5,734 nt of DNA from an uncultured Anaerotruncus sp. Lineage in GTDB: Bacteria > Bacillota > Clostridia > Oscillospirales > Ruminococcaceae. Under the pieces are notes generated by a model, which searched no databases, was not told the origin of the DNA, and was given only the letters and a program-made list of their open reading frames with translations. This document shows positions 1 through 5,734 of the stretch, piece after piece. The translations under genes and the position numbers were made by a program. Position 1 is the stretch's first letter, and every line of letters starts with the position of its first letter. The stretch is taken from positions 1-5,734 of the forward strand of contig NZ_CABUCJ010000138.1 in assembly GCF_902490045.1 (NCBI RefSeq). The letters are read 5' to 3'.

Positions 1-796
1 CGCCCGCGAGGTCGCGGCGGGTTTCCACTTTGCGGAAACCCGCGCCGCGCACAAGCGCCGCCACCGCTTCCGCCTGCGTGTACCCCACCTCGAGCGCCAG
101 GAAGCCTCCCTCCCTGATCAGCGGGTGGTAGAGGCCCGGCAGCGCCCGGTAAAAATCCAGCCCGTCCCCGCCGCCATAGAGCGCCATCTCCGGTTCGCGC
201 CTGACCTGCGGCGGAAGCCCCGCCATCTCCTCCCGCGAGATGTACGGCGGGTTGGATACCACCCCGTCGAGCGGCGGCAGCGCGGGCGGCGCGAGCGCGT
301 CGCAGAGGAGCGCCTCCACCGCCGCGCCGTTTCGTTTGATGTTTCGTTCGAGATAGGAAAACGCCGCCTCCGACAGCTCGAGCGCATAGACCCGCGCATC
401 GGGGCGTGCGTGCGCGATCGAGATGCCTACGCATCCGCTCCCGGCGCACAGGTCCGCGACGACCGGCGAAGAAATTCCCTCCATCAGGCCGAGCGCGGTT
501 TCCACCAGCGTCTCGGTGTCCGGCTGGGGGATGAGCACCCCCTCGCCCACATAGAAGGGCAGACCATAAAATTCCCATTCACCCAGCAGGTATTGGAGCG
601 GCTCGCCCTCCGCGAGCGCCCGGCAGAGGGCGAAAAAGCGTTTCCGCGCGGGTTCATCCGCCCGCCGCGCGTCCAGCCCGGGCGCGTATCGGGAGAGCCC
701 GAACGCCCCCTCGAAAAGACAGGAGACCTCGAACGCGCGGTCGGTTCCCGGCCCCGCGAGCGCGAGCCCTTCCCGGTAAACCTCGGCGAGCGTCAT
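1..796 (-). CDS. prmC: PrmC (HemK), release factor glutamine N5-methyltransferase, C-terminus cut by window edge
   Basis: PrmC transfers a methyl group from S-adenosylmethionine to the GGQ glutamine of peptide-chain release factors in the cytosol. I translated 265 residues from ATG at 796. The N-terminal helical domain leads into LQYLLGEWEFYG (67-78) and the family signature VLIPQPDTE (87-95). The Rossmann methyltransferase domain has the SAM loop DLCAGSG (115-121), an acidic residue in ALEL (E140), the catalytic NPPY (182-185) and the late family block EPEMALYGGGDGLDFYR (201-217). GGAGGG lies about 7 nt before the ATG, which settles the start. The frame is still open at base 1, so roughly the last 10-20 residues (estimated from the usual length of about 280) lie outside. 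The usual arginine of IPRPxTE is glutamine here (Q91). It follows yqhQ, a familiar Firmicutes order often continued by prfA, which would be just outside. Identification is secure from the motifs. Confidence 0.96.
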   Translation of the reverse strand, partial: MTLAEVYREGLALAGPGTDRAFEVSCLFEGAFGLSRYAPGLDARRADEPARKRFFALCRALAEGEPLQYLLGEWEFYGLPFYVGEGVLIPQPDTETLVETALGLMEGISSPVVADLCAGSGCVGISIAHARPDARVYALELSEAAFSYLERNIKRNGAAVEALLCDALAPPALPPLDGVVSNPPYISREEMAGLPPQVRREPEMALYGGGDGLDFYRALPGLYHPLIREGGFLALEVGYTQAEAVAALVRGAGFRKVETRRDLAG

Positions 797-814
797 GAAA
801 TTCCCTCCGTTTCC

Positions 815-832
815 AAAACGCCGGCGCGTTTT
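815..832 (-). other. Small perfect hairpin just upstream of the prmC ribosome site
   Basis: AAAACGC and GCGTTTT form a perfect 7-bp stem around a 4-nt loop. On the coding strand it ends only a few bases before the prmC Shine-Dalgarno sequence, so it could hold the site open or limit access to it. On the coding strand it is followed by GG and not a T run, so it is not a convincing terminator for the operon. On the plus strand five Ts end the structure, but there is no plus-strand gene for it to terminate. Confidence 0.4.
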
Positions 833-885
833 TGAGTTGCGGCGCGATGGCCGGGCGTGCCTGAACAAGGAGCTTTGAAGGGGGG

Positions 886-917
886 CCGGGGGAAGCTTTC
901 GAGAACGTTTCCCCCGG
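886..917 (-). other. 9-bp GC-rich stem-loop in the yqhQ-prmC spacer
   Basis: CCGGGGGAA (886-894) is perfectly complementary to TTCCCCCGG (909-917), with a 14-nt loop. It begins 13 bases after the yqhQ stop codon on the coding strand. It is stable enough to act as an mRNA-processing or 3'-end-protecting structure, or as part of an attenuator. The coding-strand continuation is a C run followed by TTCAAAG, so there is no U tract and an intrinsic terminator is not supported. An imperfect direct repeat, GGAGCTTTG (869-877) and GGAGCTCTTTGG (916-927), sits beside and at its edge. Confidence 0.5.
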
Positions 918-929
918 AGCTCTTTGGCG

Positions 930-1871
930 TTATATGGCGTCCTCGTCGTTCTCAGGGATGCAGGGATTCATGGCGGCAATGGCGACCTCAAGCTGCGAGA
1001 GGTCGGGCTCAAAGGTGGTAAGCCGCTGGAGCCAGAGGCCGGGCGCGGAGAGCGCGCGGGTAAAGGGGTTGCTGTGGCGGCCGGCGTAGCGGATGATCTC
1101 GTAGGAGATGCCGACGACGAGGGGCAAAAGCAGGATTTTGAGCGCCACGCGCATCCAGATGTTGCTCCAGGTCACGACTGAAAAGACCAGGATGGAGATG
1201 ACCAGCACGATCAGCAGGAAGCTGGTGCCGCAGCGCGGATGGAAGCGGGGATATTTTTTCGCGTTTTCGGGCGTGAGTTCATCGCCCGCCTCATAACAGG
1301 CGATCGTCTTATGCTCCGCGCCGTGGTATTCAAACACCCGGTGGATGTCCGACATACGGGTGACGAGGAAGAGGTAGAGGATGAAGATCCCGATTTTCAG
1401 CAGGCCCTCGGTCAGGGTCATGACGAAACCGGGCGCGTTGACAAAGTGGCCGAGGAATTTGATAACCGCCGCGGGGAGAAGCATGAAGAGTCCGACGCAG
1501 AGCACCACCGCGAGAACGGTGACGATGACGTTGAAGACCCACATGGTCTTGTCGCCGAGGTGCTCGTCGACCCAGCGGTCAAATTTGGAGGGTTCCTCCT
1601 CCTCGGCGAAGCCGGAGAGGTCGGCGGAGCGCATGAGGCACTTATAGCCCTGCCCGAGCATGCCGATAAAATTGAAAACGCCGCGCAGGACGGGGACCCT
1701 GTTGTACCAGCGGTTGCCGCCGCTTTCCCACGTCTCGGTGATGATTTCGCCGTTCTGCTGGCGGACGGACATCGCGGAGATGCGCGGCCCTTTCATCATG
1801 ACGCCCTCGATGAGGGATTGTCCGCCAATGGACGTCTTTTTGATCTCTTTTTTACAGGAGTTTTCCGACAA
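930..1871 (-). CDS. yqhQ: YqhQ-like DUF1385 integral membrane protein
   Basis: This is a conserved membrane protein of the DUF1385 family (YqhQ in Bacillus); its biochemical role is not established to my knowledge. With a TTG start at 1871 it has 313 residues, close to the usual family length. Near the N-terminus is the hallmark IGGQSLIEGVMMKGP (15-29). Hydrophobic segments at about 111-137, 148-171, 217-237 and 240-260 look membrane-spanning. Between the second and third is the signature block EYHGAEHKTIACYEAGDE (181-198) followed by HPRCGTSFLL (211-220). The H183-x-x-E186-H187, H211 and C214 residues are plausible metal ligands, which is inference. I chose TTG 1871 because AGGAAAGGG (1880-1888) lies 8 nt upstream and conserved sequence begins soon after. 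An upstream in-frame ATG at 1949 would add 26 unconserved Arg/Pro-rich residues and overlaps a likely -10 box. The C-terminal tail is acidic (PENDEDAI). Confidence 0.93.
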   Translation of the reverse strand: MSENSCKKEIKKTSIGGQSLIEGVMMKGPRISAMSVRQQNGEIITETWESGGNRWYNRVPVLRGVFNFIGMLGQGYKCLMRSADLSGFAEEEEPSKFDRWVDEHLGDKTMWVFNVIVTVLAVVLCVGLFMLLPAAVIKFLGHFVNAPGFVMTLTEGLLKIGIFILYLFLVTRMSDIHRVFEYHGAEHKTIACYEAGDELTPENAKKYPRFHPRCGTSFLLIVLVISILVFSVVTWSNIWMRVALKILLLPLVVGISYEIIRYAGRHSNPFTRALSAPGLWLQRLTTFEPDLSQLEVAIAAMNPCIPENDEDAI

Positions 1872-1879
1872 ATGATCAG

Positions 1880-1888
1880 CCCTTTCCT
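1880..1888 (-). promoter_or_regulatory. Shine-Dalgarno sequence that decides the yqhQ start
   Basis: AGGAAAGGG ends 8 nt before the TTG at 1871. The alternative ATG at 1949 has only GGTAAG abutting the codon, which is too close to work well. This supports the shorter protein beginning MSENSCKKEI. Confidence 0.6.
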
Positions 1889-1892
1889 GACA

Positions 1893-1934
1893 GGCCGCTG
1901 TCCGCGGCCCACCGCGCCGCCGGTTCGGGGCGGC
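1893..1934 (-). other. Two tandem GC hairpins in the yqhQ leader
   Basis: GCCGCC/GGCGGC (1916-1921 with 1929-1934, 7-nt loop) and GGCCGC/GCGGCC (1893-1898 with 1904-1909, 5-nt loop) are each perfect 6-bp GC stems separated by 6 bases. They lie between the kinase stop codon and the yqhQ Shine-Dalgarno site, immediately upstream of the latter. No U tract follows, so they are not an ordinary terminator. They may be a leader element affecting mRNA stability or translation of yqhQ. In GC-rich DNA short stems occur by chance, hence the moderate confidence. Confidence 0.4.
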
Positions 1935-1947
1935 AAGTTCAGATAAC

Positions 1948-1977
1948 ATCTTACCACGCCAATTGTGAATAAATCAA
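1948..1977 (-). promoter_or_regulatory. Possible sigma-A promoter for yqhQ-prmC, overlapping the kinase stop codon
   Basis: Read on the minus strand, TTGATT (1972-1977) is followed by 18 nt and TAAGAT (1948-1953). Both hexamers match consensus at 4 of 6 positions. A TGG directly before the -10 gives the extended -10 TGn motif. The island is AT-rich within GC-rich surroundings. The TTGATT includes the TGA stop of the kinase gene. Transcription would start near 1941, just before the two leader hairpins, and would give the housekeeping genes expression independent of the signalling operon. Confidence 0.35.
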
Positions 1978-3380
1978 CTCTTTCCCACGGGCAGCAGAAT
2001 CGTCACGCGGGTGCCGACGTTTTCCTTGGAGGTGATCTCCAGCGAGCCGCCGTGCATGGCGACGATCTCGTCCGCGACCGCAAGCCCGATTCCCGAGCCG
2101 CGGCGTGTGGAATTGGCCTTGAAAAACTTCTCCTTGACCTTGGGCAGGTCCTGTTCGCGGATGCCGCAGCCGGTGTCCGCGACGATGATGCGGATATCGC
2201 CCTCCCGCATGTCGGCCTTGATGGACACCGTGTCGCCGCGGTCGGAATATTTCAATGCGTTGTCGATGATGTTGACGAACACCTGCCGCAGCCGGTTTCG
2301 GTCCCCCTCGATCGGGGCCACGAGATCGGGTTCCTCATAGACGAGGCGCTTTTCCTCATGCTTGGCGCGCTCCTCGAACATGAGCACCGCCTCGGAGAGC
2401 TCGGCGATCACGTCCATTTTGTCCTTGACGAGCTTCATCCTGCCGCTCTGTATGCGGCTGAAATCGAGCAGCTCCTCCACCATTCCGGCGAGCCGTTCTG
2501 TTTCGCCGGTGATCACCCGCATCCCCTTGGAGAGCATCTCGGGGTCGACCTCGCCGCCCATGTCGGCGATCGTCTCCGCCCAGCCCTTGATCGCGGTAAG
2601 CGGGGTGCGCAGCTCGTGGGAGACGGAGGAGATGAAGTCGTTTTTCATCCGTTCGCTCTGGGAGAGCTCCTCCGCCATATAGTTGATCGTATCGCAGAGT
2701 TCGCCGATCTCGTCGTCATTGCGCTTGGCAAGCCGCGCGTTGAAATCGCCGTGGGCGATCTTGCGCGCGGTGACGCCCACCTCGCCGACCGGGTTGACGA
2801 TCGAATTGATGAAGTAGGAACCGGAGAAGATGACAAAGAAGATGATCGCCACGCACACGAGGGTGAGGATCAGAATAAATAGAATGATCTGCTGGTCCAC
2901 GAGGTCGAGCGACACGGCGAACCGCACCGCCGCAATCTGCTGGTCGACGACGGGGGAGGCGCGCGTGATCGCCATGATCTTTTCCCCGTTGATCACGCCG
3001 GTGAACCGCCCGACGCCGTCGGCGGCCTTCATCGCGTCGTCGAAATCGGGCATCTGGATGTTGCTGCCCGGCTCGAACCCGCTCGAGGTAAAGGTGACCT
3101 TTTTATCAATGTCGACGGTCATCAGCTCCATGCTGTTGCGCTCCTGGAAGTTTTCCACGAGGCTGCGCACCTGCTCGGAAAAGACGGCCGAGCTGTCCTC
3201 GGCATAAGCGTTGAGCTGCGAGACGACGATGTTCGCCTGCGTCATGATCGCCGCCTGGACGTTGTTGTAATAGAAGGCGCGGATGCCGAACGCGAAACCG
3301 ATCTCCAGCGCGATCAAGATGACCAGGATGACGCCGAGGTTGTTGAAAAGCCAGCGCTTGGTAATTTTTTTGACAGCCAA
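1974..3380 (-). CDS. Membrane sensor histidine kinase with HAMP domain
   Basis: This is a membrane sensor kinase that should autophosphorylate on histidine and pass phosphate to the response regulator encoded just upstream. Numbering is from TTG 3380 (468 residues). A first membrane helix (about 12-34) is followed by an extracytoplasmic region of about 125 residues (38-164). Its strand pattern, MELMTVDIDKKVTFTSSGF (84-102), suggests a PDC/Cache-like sensor fold. Then come a second helix (165-187) and a HAMP linker (188-240) with NP at 196-197 and DDEIGE at 222-227. The DHp helix has SVSHELRTPLTAIKGW with H255 as phosphoacceptor. The ATPase domain has an N box with N370 and N374, G1 DTGCGI (402-407), an F box near KFF (418-420) and G2 GSGIGLA (428-434). 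All catalytic boxes are intact. A GTG at 3389 would add three residues but has a poorer ribosome site. The ligand is unknown; the co-transcribed lipoprotein is a candidate partner. Confidence 0.95.
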   Translation of the reverse strand: MAVKKITKRWLFNNLGVILVILIALEIGFAFGIRAFYYNNVQAAIMTQANIVVSQLNAYAEDSSAVFSEQVRSLVENFQERNSMELMTVDIDKKVTFTSSGFEPGSNIQMPDFDDAMKAADGVGRFTGVINGEKIMAITRASPVVDQQIAAVRFAVSLDLVDQQIILFILILTLVCVAIIFFVIFSGSYFINSIVNPVGEVGVTARKIAHGDFNARLAKRNDDEIGELCDTINYMAEELSQSERMKNDFISSVSHELRTPLTAIKGWAETIADMGGEVDPEMLSKGMRVITGETERLAGMVEELLDFSRIQSGRMKLVKDKMDVIAELSEAVLMFEERAKHEEKRLVYEEPDLVAPIEGDRNRLRQVFVNIIDNALKYSDRGDTVSIKADMREGDIRIIVADTGCGIREQDLPKVKEKFFKANSTRRGSGIGLAVADEIVAMHGGSLEITSKENVGTRVTILLPVGKS

Positions 3381-3385
3381 CAGCG

Positions 3386-3392
3386 TCACCTC
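3386..3392 (-). promoter_or_regulatory. Shine-Dalgarno sequence favouring a TTG start for the kinase
   Basis: GAGGTGA matches seven consecutive bases of the consensus AAGGAGGTGA and lies 5 nt before TTG at 3380. The alternative GTG start at 3389 lies inside this same motif and has only A-rich sequence upstream of it. The choice changes the protein by three residues and affects no domain. Confidence 0.5.
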
Positions 3393-3404
3393 GCTTTCTT
3401 TTTA

Positions 3405-3419
3405 CCGCTCAGAGAGCGG
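3405..3419 (-). other. Short hairpin between response regulator and kinase genes
   Basis: CCGCTC (3405-3410) and GAGCGG (3414-3419) form a perfect 6-bp stem with a 3-nt loop, six bases after the regulator stop codon. The coding strand continues with an A-rich stretch before the kinase ribosome site, so it does not look like a terminator. It might stabilise the upstream message and set regulator-to-kinase stoichiometry; that role is inference. Confidence 0.4.
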
Positions 3420-3424
3420 CAAAT

Positions 3425-4129
<705 letters not shown>

Positions 4130-4153
4130 GTGAAATCCATCCTTTCCTACCGG

Positions 4154-5617
4154 TCAAAGCAGGGAGAACATGTCCTGCAGATCGGTCCATGTGATTGCCA
4201 GCGGGCTTGACGGGCTTTCGGGGAGATAGCCGTAGTAGCTGAACATTCCGCGGGATTCGCTGAACTTCTGGTAATTCTCCAGGAATTTGTCCTGGTAGTC
4301 CTTCTGGGAGACGACGCGGATGCGGGCCAGCTCGACCGAAAGGTCGTTGAGCGGATCGTCCGAGCCGTTGTAGCCGATAAACCGCCATTCGCCGTTCTCG
4401 ATCTGGTTGACGATCGTGACCGCGCCGATCCACTGCTGGGGGAATTCGACCATATAGCCGCCCCCGCGGTTGATCGCGGCGGCGAAAACCCGGACAAGCT
4501 CGTCCTTTTCCAGGCGGTTGTATTCGGTGAGATAGAGCCGGTCGGCCTCGTCCACCTGGTCGTATCCCGGCAGCAGACGGGCGGTGGGGATTTCAATCGC
4601 GCGGTCCCCGTCGATGTCGGTGCAGAGAGGGAAAGGGCGGGTGCTGGGGTTGTTGGCGCCCGAGGCGGTGTTGGGCCGCCTGGTCATCTGGTAGAGGCTC
4701 GGTTTCTGGTAATCGGGGTCGAGCCGGTCGTAGTCCGCCTCTTCCTCCTCGCCCTGCTCCGAATAGCTGATGACGGGGACCAGCTCCCCCTCCGCCACCG
4801 AAAAGACCTCGGTGACGAGGACGTCGGTCGAGCCGACCGCAAGGCTGTCGCCGGGAATCAGCTCGTCCACGAAGATCGCACGGCGCGCGGAATCGGCCGA
4901 CAGCCGTCCCGCGGCCACCCCCGCGAATTGCAGGATCCGGTCGGTGAGGGGCTTTTTATCGACGATGTCCACCGCGTCCCCGTCGAAGGAGAGCAGGTTG
5001 ATCCAGAAGGATTCCAGCGTGGTGCGCGAGTTGCTCGAGAGCAGGAAGACGTCGGCCTGTCCGCTGCGGTCGAGGTCGTCGATCAGGTAGGTCGTGTAAC
5101 CCGGGGAAACTCCCTCGGCCAGCGCGTTCACCAGCACGCGGTCGGCGGGGGAGTAACGGTAGATCCGCAGCTGCTTTTCCTCCCGCTCGGAGCCGCTCCA
5201 GCCGACGACCACGTCGGAGGCGTCCTTGCCGGTGATGTTCGCGAAGGCGACGAACTCGACGTCCTGCCCCGCGCCCGGCAGGTCGCAGAGCGACCGCCAC
5301 ACCCCGTCCTGCCGGTCGAGCAGCACGATGCGCGCAGTGTTGTCGATGGAGGGCTCGTAGAAGACGATCGCCTCCTCCTCGCCGTCCCCGTCGATGTCGT
5401 GGAAGACGAACGCCGAACGGTGGTCGCCGCTCTTGGGATATTTGAGGCTGTAGTTCTGGGTGAGCGCCGCGTCGTCTAGCGCGTCGTTGATCGCGCGCTG
5501 CTCGGGGGTCAGCCGGGGCGGGCGCATCAAATCGTCGGTCGCCGGACTGAACGAGGTGCAGGCGGAGAGCATCAGGCATGCCGCGGCCGCGGCGAGCAGT
5601 TTTGAAATACGCGGCAT
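4154..5617 (-). CDS. Lipoprotein with FG-GAP/VCBS-like repeats, first gene of the signalling operon
   Basis: This is a predicted surface lipoprotein of 487 residues; its molecular function is unknown. The signal peptide is MPRISK, an Ala/Leu core and lipobox LSAC with lipidated C20. A disordered linker leads to a region with propeller-blade-like motifs at about 50-60-residue spacing: DIDGDGEEEAIVFY (74-87), NITGKDASDVVVGW (127-140), DDLDRSGQADVFLL (180-193) and a degenerate one at 236-252; CTDIDGDRAIEI lies at 332-343. Two keep the DxDGD calcium-loop pattern. An acidic low-complexity stretch (288-300) separates it from a C-terminal domain (about 345-487) with GGGYMVEFPQQWIGAVTIV (385-403), which I do not recognise with confidence. 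ATG 5617 is chosen because AAGGGGG lies 7 nt upstream and the signal peptide starts there; the open frame extends to 5728, but that codon is the promoter -35 box. Followed after 24 nt by the regulator and kinase genes, suggesting a sensory accessory or a role in the stress they monitor. Confidence 0.88.
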   Translation of the reverse strand: MPRISKLLAAAAACLMLSACTSFSPATDDLMRPPRLTPEQRAINDALDDAALTQNYSLKYPKSGDHRSAFVFHDIDGDGEEEAIVFYEPSIDNTARIVLLDRQDGVWRSLCDLPGAGQDVEFVAFANITGKDASDVVVGWSGSEREEKQLRIYRYSPADRVLVNALAEGVSPGYTTYLIDDLDRSGQADVFLLSSNSRTTLESFWINLLSFDGDAVDIVDKKPLTDRILQFAGVAAGRLSADSARRAIFVDELIPGDSLAVGSTDVLVTEVFSVAEGELVPVISYSEQGEEEEADYDRLDPDYQKPSLYQMTRRPNTASGANNPSTRPFPLCTDIDGDRAIEIPTARLLPGYDQVDEADRLYLTEYNRLEKDELVRVFAAAINRGGGYMVEFPQQWIGAVTIVNQIENGEWRFIGYNGSDDPLNDLSVELARIRVVSQKDYQDKFLENYQKFSESRGMFSYYGYLPESPSSPLAITWTDLQDMFSLL

Positions 5618-5624
5618 GTCGGTT

Positions 5625-5631
5625 CCCCCTT
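5625..5631 (-). promoter_or_regulatory. Shine-Dalgarno sequence of the lipoprotein gene
   Basis: AAGGGGG ends 7 nt before ATG 5617 and fixes the start at the signal peptide. It overlaps the palindrome CTTTTAAAAG (5629-5638). Its G run is complementary to a CCCCC (5668-5672) in the upstream leader stem. Confidence 0.65.
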
Positions 5632-5643
5632 TTAAAAGAGTTT

Positions 5644-5677
5644 GCCCGCCCGTCGCAAGGTTACGCCGGGGGCGGGC
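5644..5677 (-). promoter_or_regulatory. GC-rich stem-loop in the 5' leader of the lipoprotein operon
   Basis: GCCCGCCC (5644-5651) pairs perfectly with GGGCGGGC (5670-5677) as an 8-bp stem with an 18-nt loop, and the loop can form a weak inner stem. It lies between the predicted transcription start (near 5693) and the ribosome site, in a leader of about 75 nt. The coding-strand sequence after it is AAACTCTTTT, a poor terminator tail, so attenuation is possible but weakly supported. I do not recognise a known riboswitch class. Confidence 0.5.
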
Positions 5678-5699
5678 ATACGCGCAATTCGCTACGCTA

Positions 5700-5728
5700 A
5701 TTTTATCCCATTGCGGCGCGGATGTCAA
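5700..5728 (-). promoter_or_regulatory. Strong sigma-A-type promoter of the lipoprotein-regulator-kinase operon
   Basis: On the minus strand a perfect -35 TTGACA (5723-5728) is followed by exactly 17 nt and the -10 TAAAAT (5700-5705, 5 of 6 matches). The predicted start of transcription is near 5693. The spacing and match are the best in the window. A tandem TAGCG TAGCG follows the -10 box on the transcribed side; whether any regulator binds there cannot be told from this sequence. Confidence 0.85.
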
Positions 5729-5734
5729 TCGCGC

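Noticed and set aside
125..835. Long plus-strand open frame opposite prmC
   Set aside because: Its translation is Arg/Pro-rich with no recognisable domain, and the minus strand encodes PrmC with all family motifs. It is an antisense shadow caused by high GC at third positions.
815..917. Intrinsic terminator after yqhQ
   Set aside because: Stable stems are present, but neither is followed by a U run on the coding strand.
1872..1949. ATG start for yqhQ at 1949
   Set aside because: It has no properly spaced ribosome site, adds 26 unconserved residues, overlaps the likely -10 box, and its coding sequence would run through two hairpins.
1239..2882. Long plus-strand open frames at 1239-1946 and 1965-2882
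   Set aside because: They lie exactly opposite yqhQ and the kinase, are rich in Asp/Glu/His/Arg with no domain signature, and lack convincing ribosome sites.
4928..5579. Plus-strand frame 4928-5479 and an alternative minus-strand frame 4956-5579 within the lipoprotein gene
   Set aside because: Both are out-of-frame shadows; the overlapping frame has a signal peptide, lipobox and repeated motifs.
5618..5728. N-terminal extension of the lipoprotein to TTG at 5728
   Set aside because: That TTG is the first three bases of the TTGACA -35 box, so the extension is upstream of the transcript. A signal peptide with a good ribosome site begins at 5617.

Overview
The window is a high-GC (roughly 60% by eye) bacterial segment in which every supportable gene reads on the minus strand, right to left. 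The gene content suggests a Gram-positive member of the Firmicutes. There is a lipobox-bearing lipoprotein, an OmpR-family response regulator with a HAMP-containing histidine kinase, a YqhQ/DUF1385 membrane protein, and PrmC directly after YqhQ, an order I recall as common in Clostridia and Bacilli. The high GC with AT-rich islands kept at promoters would fit a gut-type clostridium of the Oscillospiraceae, but that placement is inference.

In transcription order: a strong sigma-A-type promoter (about 5700-5728) and a roughly 75-nt leader with a GC-rich stem-loop precede a predicted lipoprotein of 487 residues with FG-GAP/VCBS-like calcium-loop repeats (4154-5617). It is followed after 24 nt by a response regulator (3425-4129) and after a short hairpin-containing spacer by a sensor kinase (1974-3380). 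These three genes look like one signalling operon: the lipoprotein and the kinase's extracytoplasmic domain would share the same compartment, so the lipoprotein is a candidate accessory sensor or target of the two-component pair.

A possible second promoter (1948-1977) overlaps the kinase stop codon. It leads through a leader with two compact GC hairpins into yqhQ (930-1871, likely TTG start). A 133-nt spacer with a 9-bp stem-loop and a smaller hairpin then leads to prmC (796 to beyond base 1), whose C-terminus is cut off by the window edge. PrmC methylates the GGQ glutamine of peptide-chain release factors, so this half is housekeeping. No classical hairpin-plus-U-tract terminator is visible between any two genes, so read-through from the signalling half into yqhQ-prmC is possible.

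I see no mobile elements, CRISPR arrays, tRNA or rRNA genes. The most interesting part is the lipoprotein/regulator/kinase trio and the structured leaders; the remainder is conserved core genome.
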